Translations under genes and position numbers: made by a program
Notes under the pieces: generated by a model
Seen by the model: the letters and a program-made list of their open reading frames with translations, nothing else
What the model was told of the DNA's origin: nothing
Databases searched by the model: none
NCBI GenBank assembly: GCA_025965895.1
Contig: JAOPWC010000210.1
Span: 32,283-96,282, forward strand
DNA length: 64,000 bases
Direction: 5' to 3'
Source of the DNA: Mycobacterium sp.
GTDB lineage: Bacteria > Actinomycetota > Actinomycetes > Mycobacteriales > Mycobacteriaceae
In this document: piece after piece, positions 1 to 8,398 of the stretch
Layout of the letters: every line of letters begins with the position of its first letter
Position numbering within the stretch: position 1 is the first letter of the stretch

Positions 1-291
1 TCCAAGGGCTTTCGCAGCAGCAGGGGCCAGGCACTGTTCGATAGCTTCCTTGGCGAGCACATCGCTGGGATCTACCGCCGGGGCGTGGCAGCCGACGAGG
101 CGCCGGGCGGGCGGACCCGCGCCGCCCAGTTCGTCGTGCCCGACGCGGCGGCGTGCCTGGTGAGGCTGGCCGACCTGTCCCGCAACTGGCCCGGCTCCCC
201 TGAACGGTACGCGCTGGGCGCGGAGGGGCGCGAGGACTCAGCGACGGTGGCCACACCAACAGTGTTGCGCCGCACGACAGCGTTGTCCTAA
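1..291 (+). CDS. 3' end of an unknown protein (partial)
   Basis: An open frame runs from the first base to a TAA, so only the last 96 residues are visible and the true start lies upstream. The visible part begins SKGFRSSRGQALFDSFLGEH and is rich in Arg and Ala with no recognisable catalytic motif. The frame stays open without stops and its codon use is typical of the neighbourhood, which supports it being real coding sequence. I do not recognise the family. Confidence 0.5.
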   Translation, partial: SKGFRSSRGQALFDSFLGEHIAGIYRRGVAADEAPGGRTRAAQFVVPDAAACLVRLADLSRNWPGSPERYALGAEGREDSATVATPTVLRRTTALS

Positions 292-450
292 CCGCCGACG
301 GCAGACGTCGCAGCCGGGTGATGAACACCTGCAGTACCGGACTGGCCTGGCTCGGGTAGAACTACCGATCGGGTGGGCGTTGTGGGCTGAAGAGATTCCA
401 CGTCACGCCCCACCTCGTCCGTCGACGGCGCGACAGCACCGTGTCGCGAT

Positions 451-1270
451 CTACTTGACGAGGGTGAACTGGATGACGTCGGCGTGACCGTCGCGGAACA
501 GCTTCGCGCACCCAGTCAGGTAATGCATGTAGCGTTCGTAGACCTCCTGCGATTGCACCGCAACAGCCCGGTCCTTGTTGTCCCGCAATGCTGCTGCCCA
601 CATGTCCAGCGTCTGCGCGTAGTGCGGCTGCAGCCGATGAAGGCGCGCGACGTGGAAGCCGGCCTTCGGGGAAGATCTCGGCCAAGATGAATCGTGAGAA
701 TTCGACCAACTCGCGGGTCAGCGCCAGCCCCCGGGCCATGCGTTCCTTGCAGGTCAGACGGCTGATGGTGTGGAGCAGCAGCACGCCGTCGGCCGGCAGA
801 ACGCGGTAGGCGATCTTGAAGAAGGCCTGGTAGCGGTCGGGGCCAAAGTGTTCAAATGCGCCGATGGAGACGATGCGGTCGACCGGCTCGTCGAATTCTC
901 CCCAGCCCGCCAGCAAGACTCGTCGGCTGCGGCGGGTATCCATGGCGTCGAACATCGCACCGACGTGATCGGCCTGGTTCTGCGACAACGTCAGACCGAT
1001 GACGTTGACGTCATATTGCTCAACGGACCGTTTCATGGTGGCGCCCCATCCGCAGCCGACGTCTAGGAGCGTCATCCCGGGCTGTAGACCCAACTTGCCG
1101 AGCGAGAGGTCGATCTTGGCCAGTTGGGCGTCTTCCAGGGTCATGTCGTCGCGTTCGAAGTACGCGCAGCTGTATGTCTGGGTGGTGTCCAAGAACAACC
1201 GGAAGAACTCGTCAGACATGTCGTAGTGTGCTTGCACTTCGGCGAAGCGTGGGTTCAGTTGCGCCGTCAT
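451..1270 (-). pseudogene. Mycolic acid cyclopropane synthase/methyltransferase, frameshifted by an internal deletion
   Basis: The first 200 residues are a clear CmaA/MmaA/Pca-type SAM-dependent methyltransferase. They show the SAM-binding loop LLDVGCGWG near residues 69-77, the GLTLSQNQ stretch and the SIGAFEHFG segment. The family modifies meromycolate double bonds on ACP-bound chains in the cytoplasm. After FILAEIFPEG the frame loses homology and runs into random sequence ending near 362. The true C-terminus (GFHVARL, LQPHYAQTLDMWAAAL, YMHYLTGCAKLFRDGHADV) resumes in the next frame near 668 and ends at a TAG at 451-453. About 16 residues (roughly 47 bp by comparison with the family's usual length of about 288) are missing between the two parts. 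The junction sits on GGCCGGCT, a sequence both original flanks would be expected to carry. The product lacks its C-terminal third and is very probably inactive. Confidence 0.85.
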
Positions 1271-1347
1271 ACGTGAAAGCCTTTCTGCGCCCAGGACGTG
1301 GATGTGCCTGCGTGCTCTGGAATGGGGATCCGGGGGGTGGGCGCGTG

Positions 1348-1869
1348 CTAGCTACTCGGTGTCGCGTCGCTGCCACGCCTTGTCATGCCGGTGGTGACGA
1401 TCAATTGACTGTTGAGGTCGTCGCCGTGGATGCAGTAGATCGCTGACTCTCGGTTCACCGCGCAACGCGATCCGCGGTACTCGAGGTAGGTCTGTCCTAC
1501 CAGAATCGTCTGCCGCGCACCGGAATTGAACCGCGGCTCGTCGGTTTGGTACAGCCGGGGAAAGGGGTCGCCCAGAAACCATGCGACTTCGTTCTCAACG
1601 GGAGGTGCTCCGGGTAGGTCTCCGGAGCATCCATAGCTGCCGTCCTCCTCGATGCCGCAGTACAGGCCCTCCGGGGTGGTAAACCAGATGCCGTCTCGGT
1701 CGGTGACTTTGAATTTCTCGAGGTCGATGACCCTCTGGTACTGCGAGGTGTCCGGATAGGGACCCTGGGCAGGAACCGCAGCCGCCGGTGCTGCGGCGCC
1801 TACCCCGATGGCGGCGCCGGCAACGAATCCAGCCAGCAGACGCCCCAGCGGCGTGACGGATCTGCGCAT
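1348..1869 (-). CDS. Exported mycobacterial protein, paralogue of its upstream neighbour
   Basis: This encodes a 173-residue protein starting at the ATG MRRSVTPLGR, two bases after the stop of the gene upstream. An N-terminal signal sequence (residues 1 to about 30, Ala/Gly/Val core, AxA cleavage region ending APAAAVPA) predicts export. The mature part holds WFTTPEGLYCGIEEDGSYGC followed by SGDLPGAP, and two later cysteines (SRCAVN, IYCIHG), suggesting two disulfides. The same pattern occurs in the upstream gene, so the two are tandem duplicates. Function is unknown. The open frame could extend upstream to 1962 but would then run through the neighbour's end, so the ATG is preferred. Confidence 0.7.
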   Translation of the reverse strand: MRRSVTPLGRLLAGFVAGAAIGVGAAAPAAAVPAQGPYPDTSQYQRVIDLEKFKVTDRDGIWFTTPEGLYCGIEEDGSYGCSGDLPGAPPVENEVAWFLGDPFPRLYQTDEPRFNSGARQTILVGQTYLEYRGSRCAVNRESAIYCIHGDDLNSQLIVTTGMTRRGSDATPSS

Positions 1870-1871
1870 GA

Positions 1872-2402
1872 CTACCCGTTGAGCCAGGCGTGCGTTGCCG
1901 TGATCAGGAAGCGGAACGGTCCACGCTCGCAATACGTGCTGCCGTCCAAGGTCGTTGCGCACGTGGTGCCCTCACTCGTGATGTAGTTCAGGGGAGGTAT
2001 CGCCAGCGAACCCCGCGACGGAGGAAACCGAATGGCCATCGTCCAGTCGTAGTGGACGCGCGCGTCGCCGGTGATCCACCCGATCTGGTGGGTGCCCGCC
2101 GGGGCGCCGGGGATGTCTCCGGTGCAACCGAAGCTTCCGCGAAACCAAATCCCGCAATTCAGACCCTGGGCGGTCACGAACCACACGCCCGGCTGGTCGG
2201 GCAGGTCGGCCGCCGGCGAGTCGCTCAAGGAATAGGGCGCGGAATCGATCTCGGTGAAGTACCGCAGCTCGGGGTAAGGGTCGGGGGGAGCATCGCCGGC
2301 GGCAGGATCAGCCTGTGCCGGCGCGACGAGCCCCGTCATGGCAGCCGCGACCACCCCGATCACGACGAGCACTCCACGGACACCTAATCGTGCGCACGGC
2401 AC
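1872..2402 (-). CDS. Exported mycobacterial protein, first of a tandem pair
   Basis: The protein has a hydrophobic signal segment (VRGVLVVIGVVAAAMTGLVA, cleavage near AQA) and a mature domain with GVWFVTAQGLNCGIWFRGSF, CTGDIPGAP, and a later cysteine pair (TTCATT, TYCERG). It matches the downstream gene in order and spacing of the cysteines. The chosen start is the GTG at 2402, which gives a signal peptide of normal length. The frame is open much further upstream, and a GTG at 2534 lies exactly where a leaderless transcript from the promoter at 2570-2542 would begin. That alternative start would add 44 residues ahead of the signal peptide. Role unknown. Confidence 0.6.
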   Translation of the reverse strand: MPCARLGVRGVLVVIGVVAAAMTGLVAPAQADPAAGDAPPDPYPELRYFTEIDSAPYSLSDSPAADLPDQPGVWFVTAQGLNCGIWFRGSFGCTGDIPGAPAGTHQIGWITGDARVHYDWTMAIRFPPSRGSLAIPPLNYITSEGTTCATTLDGSTYCERGPFRFLITATHAWLNG

Positions 2403-2541
2403 AACCCGCCCCACACACGCCGAAACCACGAGGCGGTTCAATGCGCGCTGGGCGCCACGTATCGTCACGGTGACGAAATGTCGGGATTTGTCGGTCGCGT
2501 CATCCGCGAGCACCCCGTCTGTGACGTCGACCACGTTTGCC

Positions 2542-2570
2542 ACCCTAGGGCGGCGCGTTTGCTGTGTCAA
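2542..2570 (-). promoter_or_regulatory. SigA-type promoter for the exported tandem pair
   Basis: Reading on the minus strand there is a perfect -35 TTGACA (2570-2565), a 17-base spacer and a -10 TAGGGT (2547-2542). Transcription would start near 2535, next to GTG 2534. The spacing is ideal for a housekeeping mycobacterial promoter. The rest of the interval up to 2798 shows no further gene. Confidence 0.6.
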
Positions 2571-2798
2571 TAATCCGCAATCACAGAAGTTATTTACCGT
2601 GCGAACTGTGCAATAGGCGGGCCGGTAAGGACGTAATGCGTACTCTATGGCCAATCGAGAAGGGCAATGTCGCTGCGGGCCGTCCGCGCGACTCGGCCAT
2701 CCGTGCGGCACGCGGCTACGGGCTGAGCCCCTCGCCCGGGGGTGGGGCCGGCGGGAAGCCCACACCCGGGCGCCGTCGAACGCCGTGGCGGTGGGCGT

Positions 2799-3293
2799 TT
2801 ACGAGGCGTGCCGCGGCTGGGTGTCGAGCGTACTCACGGGTGCTGCCAGGACGACGGAGGTCAGGTTGAACCCGCCTTCATCTCGCGTCGCGCTCACCCC
2901 GTACTGGGTGTACGAGCAGTTCGGAATCAACTCGCGGCCTTCCAAAACCAGCCCGTGAATGGCGTCCGTTTCGTCGGTGCCGTAGCCCGACAGGAGTAGG
3001 GCCTTGCTTCCGGTATAGCCGATGGTCTTCAGCGCGGGCATCGGGTCGGTGAACGGAACGGCAGCGCTGCGATGGCTGATGTAGTCGCTGGTCGCTTGCA
3101 TGGCCATCTGAGCGGCGCGCTGGACGAGGGGGTCAGATTGCAGCGGCGGGCATTGTGACGCACCGCGGATGGTGTCGACGGCGCTGGTCAAGCTCGACAG
3201 CGGGTCCGCCGCCGCCGCAGGTGCCGTCACCGTCGCCGTTGCCACGGTCAGAACCGAGATGGCGACGAGATGAGCCGTTCGGCGACTTTGCAT
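2799..3293 (-). CDS. Small secreted protein, possibly a degenerate CAP-like fold
   Basis: This is a 164-residue protein with a clear Sec signal peptide (MQSRRTAHLVAISVLTVATA, cleavage after AAA near residue 28). The mature part contains CPPLQSDPLVQRAAQMAMQA, a GYTGSKALLLSGYG segment, a lone second cysteine (IPNCSYTQYGV) and a C-terminal beta-like TSVVLAAP. The arrangement (N-terminal Ala-rich helix, middle GY motif, late GVS strand) recalls shortened mycobacterial CAP-superfamily proteins, but the usual His and Glu signatures are not evident. The call is therefore an exported protein of unknown function. It is transcribed away from the gene at 3590. Confidence 0.65.
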   Translation of the reverse strand: MQSRRTAHLVAISVLTVATATVTAPAAAADPLSSLTSAVDTIRGASQCPPLQSDPLVQRAAQMAMQATSDYISHRSAAVPFTDPMPALKTIGYTGSKALLLSGYGTDETDAIHGLVLEGRELIPNCSYTQYGVSATRDEGGFNLTSVVLAAPVSTLDTQPRHAS

Positions 3294-3589
3294 CGTTCCT
3301 CACTGTCCGGGCCTGGGCGTGCGGCAAAGATATACCACTGGTCATCCGTAGCGAAAGAGTGCGTGCTCCGATGCGGATTGGACTGCGGTAGTGCCACCTG
3401 AGCCGGGAGGAGGCATGCTTGCGCGAGAAGCGCAGCGTATCGGCTGCACGCAAAACCTGACGGATCGCGCGAAACTCGGCGCAGCCGCCGGAAGACGTAG
3501 TCCAAACTCGAAGCTGACCAGACCAAGACCATCACTCTAGTACGGTGTGGCCTACGCGGACTGAAGTTCATCAAACGAGGAGGCGAAGG

Positions 3590-4186
3590 ATGCGCCGACA
3601 TGCGGGTATATTTATCTCGATTATCGCGATACTGTCCTCCGCGATGGTCGTCCTGATCGGACCCGCCGGCGCCGAACCCAGCGCCGACGAGATCGCGCCA
3701 CCGCTGCCGGTGATCGTCCCGACTCCCAGCAACTTCACGCCGCAGTCTCCCTTCCCGTTCGACCAGACGCGGGGGAGCGTCACCGACGCGGACATCAACG
3801 CCGAGCGCGAGATGTGCCAGTGGTACAACGCGCAGTACCAGACCTTGATGACCCAGATCGACAGGTTCAACGCAAATCTGATCAAGGACAACGGCGACTA
3901 CAGCGTGGGCGACAATCAGCAAGCGGCGGACGCGGTCGTCGCCAACATCGACCAGACAGAAGCCTTCCTCGCCCCTCGCGCCCAGGCCCTGACTCAAAGC
4001 CAGGACTTCGCCGGAGACCAATACTTTCCCCTCTACCAGGGCCAGAGCTTCTACCTGCTCTGGCAACTCCTGTCCGAGGTGAGTGCCGGTATTCACGGTC
4101 ACCAACCGGCTTGGTTCGTCGGCCCGTCCTACCAACGTGCGATGCGGTGGGGCAGCGAGATCAATCGCTCGCATGTGTGCCGCTAG
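3590..4186 (+). CDS. Exported mycobacterial protein of unknown function
   Basis: This encodes a 198-residue product starting at ATG 3590, preceded by the strong ribosome binding site AGGAGG (3578-3583). An earlier in-frame start at 3545 has no such site. Residues 1-28 form a signal peptide (ISIIAILSSAMVVLIGPAGA). The mature chain is Pro-rich at first, then helical, with an NAEREMCQWYNAQY segment and a final Cys-Arg; two cysteines could pair. No catalytic motif is recognised. It is monocistronic, followed by a 370-base regulatory interval before the mce operon. Confidence 0.7.
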   Translation: MRRHAGIFISIIAILSSAMVVLIGPAGAEPSADEIAPPLPVIVPTPSNFTPQSPFPFDQTRGSVTDADINAEREMCQWYNAQYQTLMTQIDRFNANLIKDNGDYSVGDNQQAADAVVANIDQTEAFLAPRAQALTQSQDFAGDQYFPLYQGQSFYLLWQLLSEVSAGIHGHQPAWFVGPSYQRAMRWGSEINRSHVCR

Positions 4187-4407
4187 GCGTTGTGCCCGGC
4201 CCACCCCATGAGGGTCTTGCTCGTGCTGGGGAGCCGGATGTCGCGGGGGTGCGCTGACCGCAAAGGCTTCCGCTGCACCTCACGGGATGGGCAAGGCGTC
4301 GTGTCGCGTGGCGTGCGAAACCCCGCCGCGTTCAGAGAACAAGCCGACTACGCCCGGTGCTGAACCAATCCTGCACCGGACACGTCTGGCAAATCGGCCC
4401 ATCACGG

Positions 4408-4446
4408 TGTGAGCATTGACACAAGGTCAGTAAGGTGTGTACACAG
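4408..4446 (+). promoter_or_regulatory. Candidate promoter and palindromic operator of mce operon 1
   Basis: The interval 4187-4555 has no convincing long gene. It holds a TTGACA at 4416-4421 and, 18 bases on, TACACA (4440-4445), a plausible -35/-10 pair. The -10 lies inside a perfect palindrome TGTGTACACA (4437-4446), and the -35 lies inside TGTG-N8-CACA. Overlap of palindromes with the promoter elements suggests control by a dimeric repressor. The window encodes no adjacent regulator for this operon. Confidence 0.4.
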
Positions 4447-4490
4447 TCATAGTCGCGGCTCACAATCCGTAAGAAAGGGAGGGGCTGATC

Positions 4491-4565
4491 GTGCAAATTC
4501 AGGGCAAAGGTCACCTGTCACCGGAAGGTTGCGCAGTGTACCAGGGATCAACGCCTTGCAAGTAG
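4491..4565 (+). CDS. Possible 24-residue leader peptide ahead of yrbEA
   Basis: The GTG at 4491 is preceded by an unusually strong purine-rich ribosome binding site (AGAAAGGGAGGGG, 4472-4484, six-base spacing). It opens a 24-codon frame (MQIQGKGHLSPEGCAVYQG...) that stops at 4563-4565, overlapping the likely TTG start of yrbEA at 4556. The overlap would allow translational coupling. Alternatively it is the original start of yrbEA separated by a frameshift. No known leader peptide is recognised. Confidence 0.3.
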   Translation: MQIQGKGHLSPEGCAVYQGSTPCK

Positions 4566-5479
4566 TTTCCGATACGCGGACACCGCCAACGGCGCCGGCG
4601 CCAGCGGCGCCGCCACCAAGGCAGGCCGCCGCCCACTCGGCGAGACGGTCAGCGAATATCCCCTGGCACGCCTTGACGAAGGTCTTGTCACACATTCTGA
4701 TGATCCCGGTGCTCAGCGCGGCAACGACCGGCCGCGGCGTGGCGATGGCCGTCTCCGTGGTGCTGTACTCGGTGATCGACGCAATTTCACTGCGCCTCCC
4801 GTTCGGTGAGCTCGTCGTCGAGGCCTGGACCTTGCTCAAGGTCACCGCGACTCCGGCGCTGCTCATGGCCATCCCGTTCGGCGCCATGGTGACTGTCCAG
4901 ACCTCGGGTCTGGTGAATCAGGTCGGAGCGAGTTCGCTGGTGGGCGCGGCCAGTGGAGTGGGCGTGATCAGGCAGGGCGCGCCGATCACGGCGGGTCTGC
5001 TCATGGGTGGTGCCGCCGCGGCGGCGATAGCATCAGATCTTGGCGCCCGCGCGATCCGCGAAGAGCTGGATGCCTTGCGCGTGCTGGGCATAGACCCCGT
5101 CCGCCGCCTCGTCGTGCCTCGTTTCCTGGCGCTGATCATCATCGCGCCGATCCTGTGCGCGATCATCATCGCGGCCGCGGTGGGCGCCTCGTACACGCTG
5201 GCCGTGATGGTCAGCGGTGTGAGCAGTGGCAGTTTCTGGATGTCGTTTGGATCCTTCGCGAAGATGGTGGACGTCTGGTTCACCATGGGTAAGGCCATCC
5301 TCTTCGCCGCGATGGTGGCCATCATTTCCTGCCTTCGCGGTATGGAAGCCAAGGGCGGGCCGCGCGGCGTCGCAGACGCGGTGAACTCTTCTGTCGTGCT
5401 CAACGTCGTGTGCATTGCGCTGGCGAACCTGGCGGTCACGCAGCTTCAGACCATGTTCTTTCCGATGGAGATCTCCTAG
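4556..5479 (+). CDS. yrbEA: YrbEA, MlaE-family permease of mce operon 1
   Basis: This is an integral membrane permease of the MlaE/YrbE family that pairs with YrbEB to form the membrane core of an Mce lipid importer. The family signature is plain: DLGARAIREELDALRVLGID near the middle, preceded by VIRQGAPITAGLL and followed by hydrophobic helices ending in a short FFPMEIS tail. The TTG at 4556 (AGGGA eight bases upstream) gives 307 residues. The frame is open to GTG 4409, but the putative promoter lies inside that stretch. The N-terminal 40 residues are Pro/Ala-rich and longer than usual. It is the first gene of an eleven-cistron run to 13559, overlapping yrbEB by one base (TAGTG). Confidence 0.85.
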   Translation: MQVVSDTRTPPTAPAPAAPPPRQAAAHSARRSANIPWHALTKVLSHILMIPVLSAATTGRGVAMAVSVVLYSVIDAISLRLPFGELVVEAWTLLKVTATPALLMAIPFGAMVTVQTSGLVNQVGASSLVGAASGVGVIRQGAPITAGLLMGGAAAAAIASDLGARAIREELDALRVLGIDPVRRLVVPRFLALIIIAPILCAIIIAAAVGASYTLAVMVSGVSSGSFWMSFGSFAKMVDVWFTMGKAILFAAMVAIISCLRGMEAKGGPRGVADAVNSSVVLNVVCIALANLAVTQLQTMFFPMEIS

Positions 5480-6348
5480 TGGTGCCGCTGTCGAGCCGTC
5501 CATCCAAGCAGTCAGTTCCCTTCGCCTCCCGGTTGCTGTCGGCGCGTGCCTCCCAGGGCGCGTTTCGCACGGTCGGTCAGTTCGTCGTGTTCACTGCGCA
5601 GACTCTGTGGCTGCTGCCCATCACCCTGCGGCGCTACCGGCGCCAGACCTTCCAAGCCATGAACGGTCTGGCCTGGGGACGCGGATCGATCATCGTGGAC
5701 GGCGGTGTGATCAGTGTCCTGGTCATCCTGGGCGTCGCCATCGGGGCGTCAGTGGCCGTCGAGGCGTTTGCGACGCTGAATCTCATCGGGTTCGGTGCGC
5801 TGTCCGGGATCGTCGGCGGCCTGGCGAACGTCCGCGAAATGGCGCCGCTAGTCGCCGGTATCGCGTTCGCCTCGCAGGCCGGCTGCCGCATGACCGCTGA
5901 AATCGGCGCCATGAGAATCTCCGAGGAGATCGACGCCACCGAGGCGCTGGGCCTGCGGCCGATCCCCTTCGTCGTCGGCACCCGGCTGGTCGGCGCGATG
6001 ATCTGCGTCGTGCCGGGGTTCCTCATGACGCTGGTGATCAGTTTCTTCGTGTCCAACACCGTGATTCGGGTGTTCCACAACCAGCCCGGCGGCACCTACG
6101 ATCACTACTTCGTCCAGTTTCTGCCGCTGACCGACATCGTGTACTCCCTGATCAAGGCGACGGTCTTCTGCGCAGCAGTGACCCTGATCCACTGCTATTA
6201 CGGCTACTTCACTTCGGGCGGTCCCGTGGGCGTCGGCCTGGCATCCGGGCGCGCCGTGCGGGCGAGCTTGGTCGCAATCATGGTCCTGGACTTCACCCTC
6301 ACCGTGGTGTTGTGGGGCCTTCAGCCCGTTTTCGTGTTCAAAGGATAG
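5479..6348 (+). CDS. yrbEB: YrbEB, second MlaE-family permease of mce operon 1
   Basis: This is the partner permease of YrbEA. It carries the family block AEIGAMRISEEIDATEALGL and the conserved GGTYDHYFVQFLPLTDIVYS and CYYGYFTSGGPVGVG segments near the C-terminus. The start is taken at GTG 5479, whose G is the last base of the yrbEA TAG; GTG 5482 is equally possible. The frame continues upstream inside yrbEA but lacks homology there. Together the two permeases would use an Mkl-type ATPase, which is not encoded in this window, as is usual for mycobacterial mce loci. Confidence 0.88.
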   Translation: MVPLSSRPSKQSVPFASRLLSARASQGAFRTVGQFVVFTAQTLWLLPITLRRYRRQTFQAMNGLAWGRGSIIVDGGVISVLVILGVAIGASVAVEAFATLNLIGFGALSGIVGGLANVREMAPLVAGIAFASQAGCRMTAEIGAMRISEEIDATEALGLRPIPFVVGTRLVGAMICVVPGFLMTLVISFFVSNTVIRVFHNQPGGTYDHYFVQFLPLTDIVYSLIKATVFCAAVTLIHCYYGYFTSGGPVGVGLASGRAVRASLVAIMVLDFTLTVVLWGLQPVFVFKG

Positions 6349-6359
6349 GTGGCGGCAGG

Positions 6360-7391
6360 GTGCTGATCCATAGGGCATCAGAGGAACGCGAGGCTCGCAT
6401 CCTGACCGCGGTCGGGATGGGCCTGGCGATATGCGTCGTCTTGGCCGTCACGGCGTTCGCCGTCGTCGATCCACTGGGCGGTCGTCCTAGTGACCAGTTC
6501 GGCGTCGTGATCGAGTCGCCCTACGTCGGCGAAGGCGTCGTCGCGGGAACGGCCCTTCTCATGCACGGTGTGAAGGTCGGCGAAGTCACCCAGGTGTCGA
6601 GCCTTCCGGGCGGCGGAGTTCGTCTGGCCGCCGATCTGCGGCAGGGACCCACCGCGGGGCTCACCGATGCCATGGGCATCGACTTCAGACCTTCCAACTA
6701 TTTCGGCGTCACCGGAATCAATCTGGTGCCCGGCGACGGAGGTCAGGCCCTGGTCAACGGAAGCCTCATCAGGACGACACCGTCGGGCAACTTCACGTTG
6801 CAGGCGTTGCTTTCCCGGCTCGGGGCCCTGTCCCACGGCGTCTTGACCCCCCACCTCATTGACGTCATCCAGCGCACTACGGAATATACCGACGGTCTGG
6901 ACCCGCTGTTGGAGACCATGCTCGTCGTGTCCACGTCGCTGGCGAACGTCCAAAAGGTCAGTACTGCGCAGCTCTTGACGAACGCCACCGGGATCAGCGT
7001 CGCATTCCCCGGCTTCGTGAACGCAACGACGGACCTTGGCGACAACTTCGTCCACGCCAGCCTCGACAACGTCACCGACGACTTCTTCCAGAACACCTAC
7101 AAACCCACCATCGCCATTACCTCGACGGGCCTGTTCGGCGCAGTCGGCACGCTGGTGAGCAAGCACAGCACCGATCTGGCCCCGCTGACCGACATGATCA
7201 AGATCCTGACCGACGTGGCGCCAGGACTGGTGCCCTCCGACGACATCGCCGACACGGCAGTCGAACTGCGGACGCGGTTGCAACGGCTGTTCGCCGGGCC
7301 GCCCGACCAACGGGCGGTCAACGTGCGGGTGATGCTGGACAGCCTGCCCGGCGTGGCGGCTCCCATCGAAGCCGTGGGGGGCCCGCAATGA
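6360..7391 (+). CDS. mceA: MceA substrate-binding protein, mce operon 1
   Basis: This cell-envelope Mce/MlaD family protein has an N-terminal transmembrane anchor (ILTAVGMGLAICVVLAVTAFAV, about residues 15-36). An MCE domain follows (FGVVIESPYVGEGVVAGTAL, HGVKVGEVTQV) and then a long helical region that in Mce complexes builds the lipid tunnel. The start chosen is GTG 6360, twelve bases after yrbEB; GTG 6312 would overlap it. Compared with typical MceA proteins it is short (343 residues) and has no proline-rich tail. It overlaps mceB by four bases. Confidence 0.82.
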   Translation: MLIHRASEEREARILTAVGMGLAICVVLAVTAFAVVDPLGGRPSDQFGVVIESPYVGEGVVAGTALLMHGVKVGEVTQVSSLPGGGVRLAADLRQGPTAGLTDAMGIDFRPSNYFGVTGINLVPGDGGQALVNGSLIRTTPSGNFTLQALLSRLGALSHGVLTPHLIDVIQRTTEYTDGLDPLLETMLVVSTSLANVQKVSTAQLLTNATGISVAFPGFVNATTDLGDNFVHASLDNVTDDFFQNTYKPTIAITSTGLFGAVGTLVSKHSTDLAPLTDMIKILTDVAPGLVPSDDIADTAVELRTRLQRLFAGPPDQRAVNVRVMLDSLPGVAAPIEAVGGPQ

Positions 7392-8398
7392 GAAGAATGA
7401 CACCCATCTCAGCGCTGTGGCGGCTGGCCATCGCCGTAATCGCCGCGGTCTTGCTGATGATCCTGGTGTCGAATGTGATCACCAATCCCGTCGCCGCCAA
7501 ACTGGGCGCCTACACAGCGGATTTCACCGACGTCTCGGGACTGCACACCGGTGCTGACGTCCGGGTTCGCGGTGTCCGGGTCGGGAAAGTGGACTCGGTT
7601 GAGCTTCTCCGGCGTTCCGGGCAGAGCCTCGCACAGGTCGCCTTCACCCTGGACTCCCGTTACGGCATCGACGCCGACACCCGGCTAGCCGTGAAGTACC
7701 AGGCACTCACGGGCCTGCGGTACCTGGACGTGGCGAATCCCTCCGACGGGGCGCCGCCGGCCTCACCGGTGAAGCACATCCCCACCTCGATGACCCAACC
7801 GTCCTTCGACATCACTACGCTGTTCAACGGTTTGCAACCGGTGCTAGCGACGTTGAGCCCCGATGACTTGAACACCTTCACCTCCAACGTCGACACGTTC
7901 CTCTCCGGCGACGGCAGCGGACTCGGACCGGTCCTGGAAAGCATCCACACGCTGACACAGTTCCTCGCCGACCGTCAGCAGATCGTCGCCACACTGATGA
8001 GGAACCTCAAGGCGGTCGCCGACACCATGTCCGGGCACGCCAAGGATTTCATCCAGATCATCGACTGGGCCAATCGGCCGATCGACGGGGCGCTGACCGT
8101 GCTCGACGAATTCCGCAAGTCCGCCATCTATGGCCCCGATTTCACGAGCTCCGTCGTCCAACTTCTCGACAACGCCGGATTCAAACCCGGCATCAACATC
8201 GACGACGCGCTCGACAAGGCGTTCATCAACCTGGACAACACCATCGAGGCGTTCAAGCTGGTGCCCGTGATCTGGGACAACATTCCACCTCCTTCGCAAC
8301 AAGGTCATCCCCTGGAGTGCTCGGCCGGACGCGCCGAGCTTCCGTTTCCGGTCGACGTCCTGCTCAACGGTCAGAAGGTGACACTGTGCAAGCAATGA
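7388..8398 (+). CDS. mceB: MceB, mce operon 1
   Basis: This is a 336-residue Mce family protein starting in an ATGA overlap with mceA. Residues 8-28 form a membrane anchor. The MCE domain is very typical: YTADFTDVSGLHTGADVRVR, GVRVGKVDSV and LTGLRYLDV, followed by the PSFDITTLFNGLQPVLATLS segment that opens the helical region. The C-terminus has the PLECSAG...VTLCKQ cysteine pair seen at the end of many MceB proteins. It would form part of a six-subunit assembly spanning the envelope. Confidence 0.88.
   Translation: MRRMTPISALWRLAIAVIAAVLLMILVSNVITNPVAAKLGAYTADFTDVSGLHTGADVRVRGVRVGKVDSVELLRRSGQSLAQVAFTLDSRYGIDADTRLAVKYQALTGLRYLDVANPSDGAPPASPVKHIPTSMTQPSFDITTLFNGLQPVLATLSPDDLNTFTSNVDTFLSGDGSGLGPVLESIHTLTQFLADRQQIVATLMRNLKAVADTMSGHAKDFIQIIDWANRPIDGALTVLDEFRKSAIYGPDFTSSVVQLLDNAGFKPGINIDDALDKAFINLDNTIEAFKLVPVIWDNIPPPSQQGHPLECSAGRAELPFPVDVLLNGQKVTLCKQ

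Noticed and set aside
362..450. C-terminal extension of the methyltransferase frame down to 362
   Set aside because: This Arg-rich tail is the out-of-frame reading after the deletion; the conserved C-terminus lies in the other frame and ends at 451.
6378..7403. 341-residue frame antisense to mceA
   Set aside because: A shadow of the real gene, His/Asp/Arg-rich and without homology or ribosome site.
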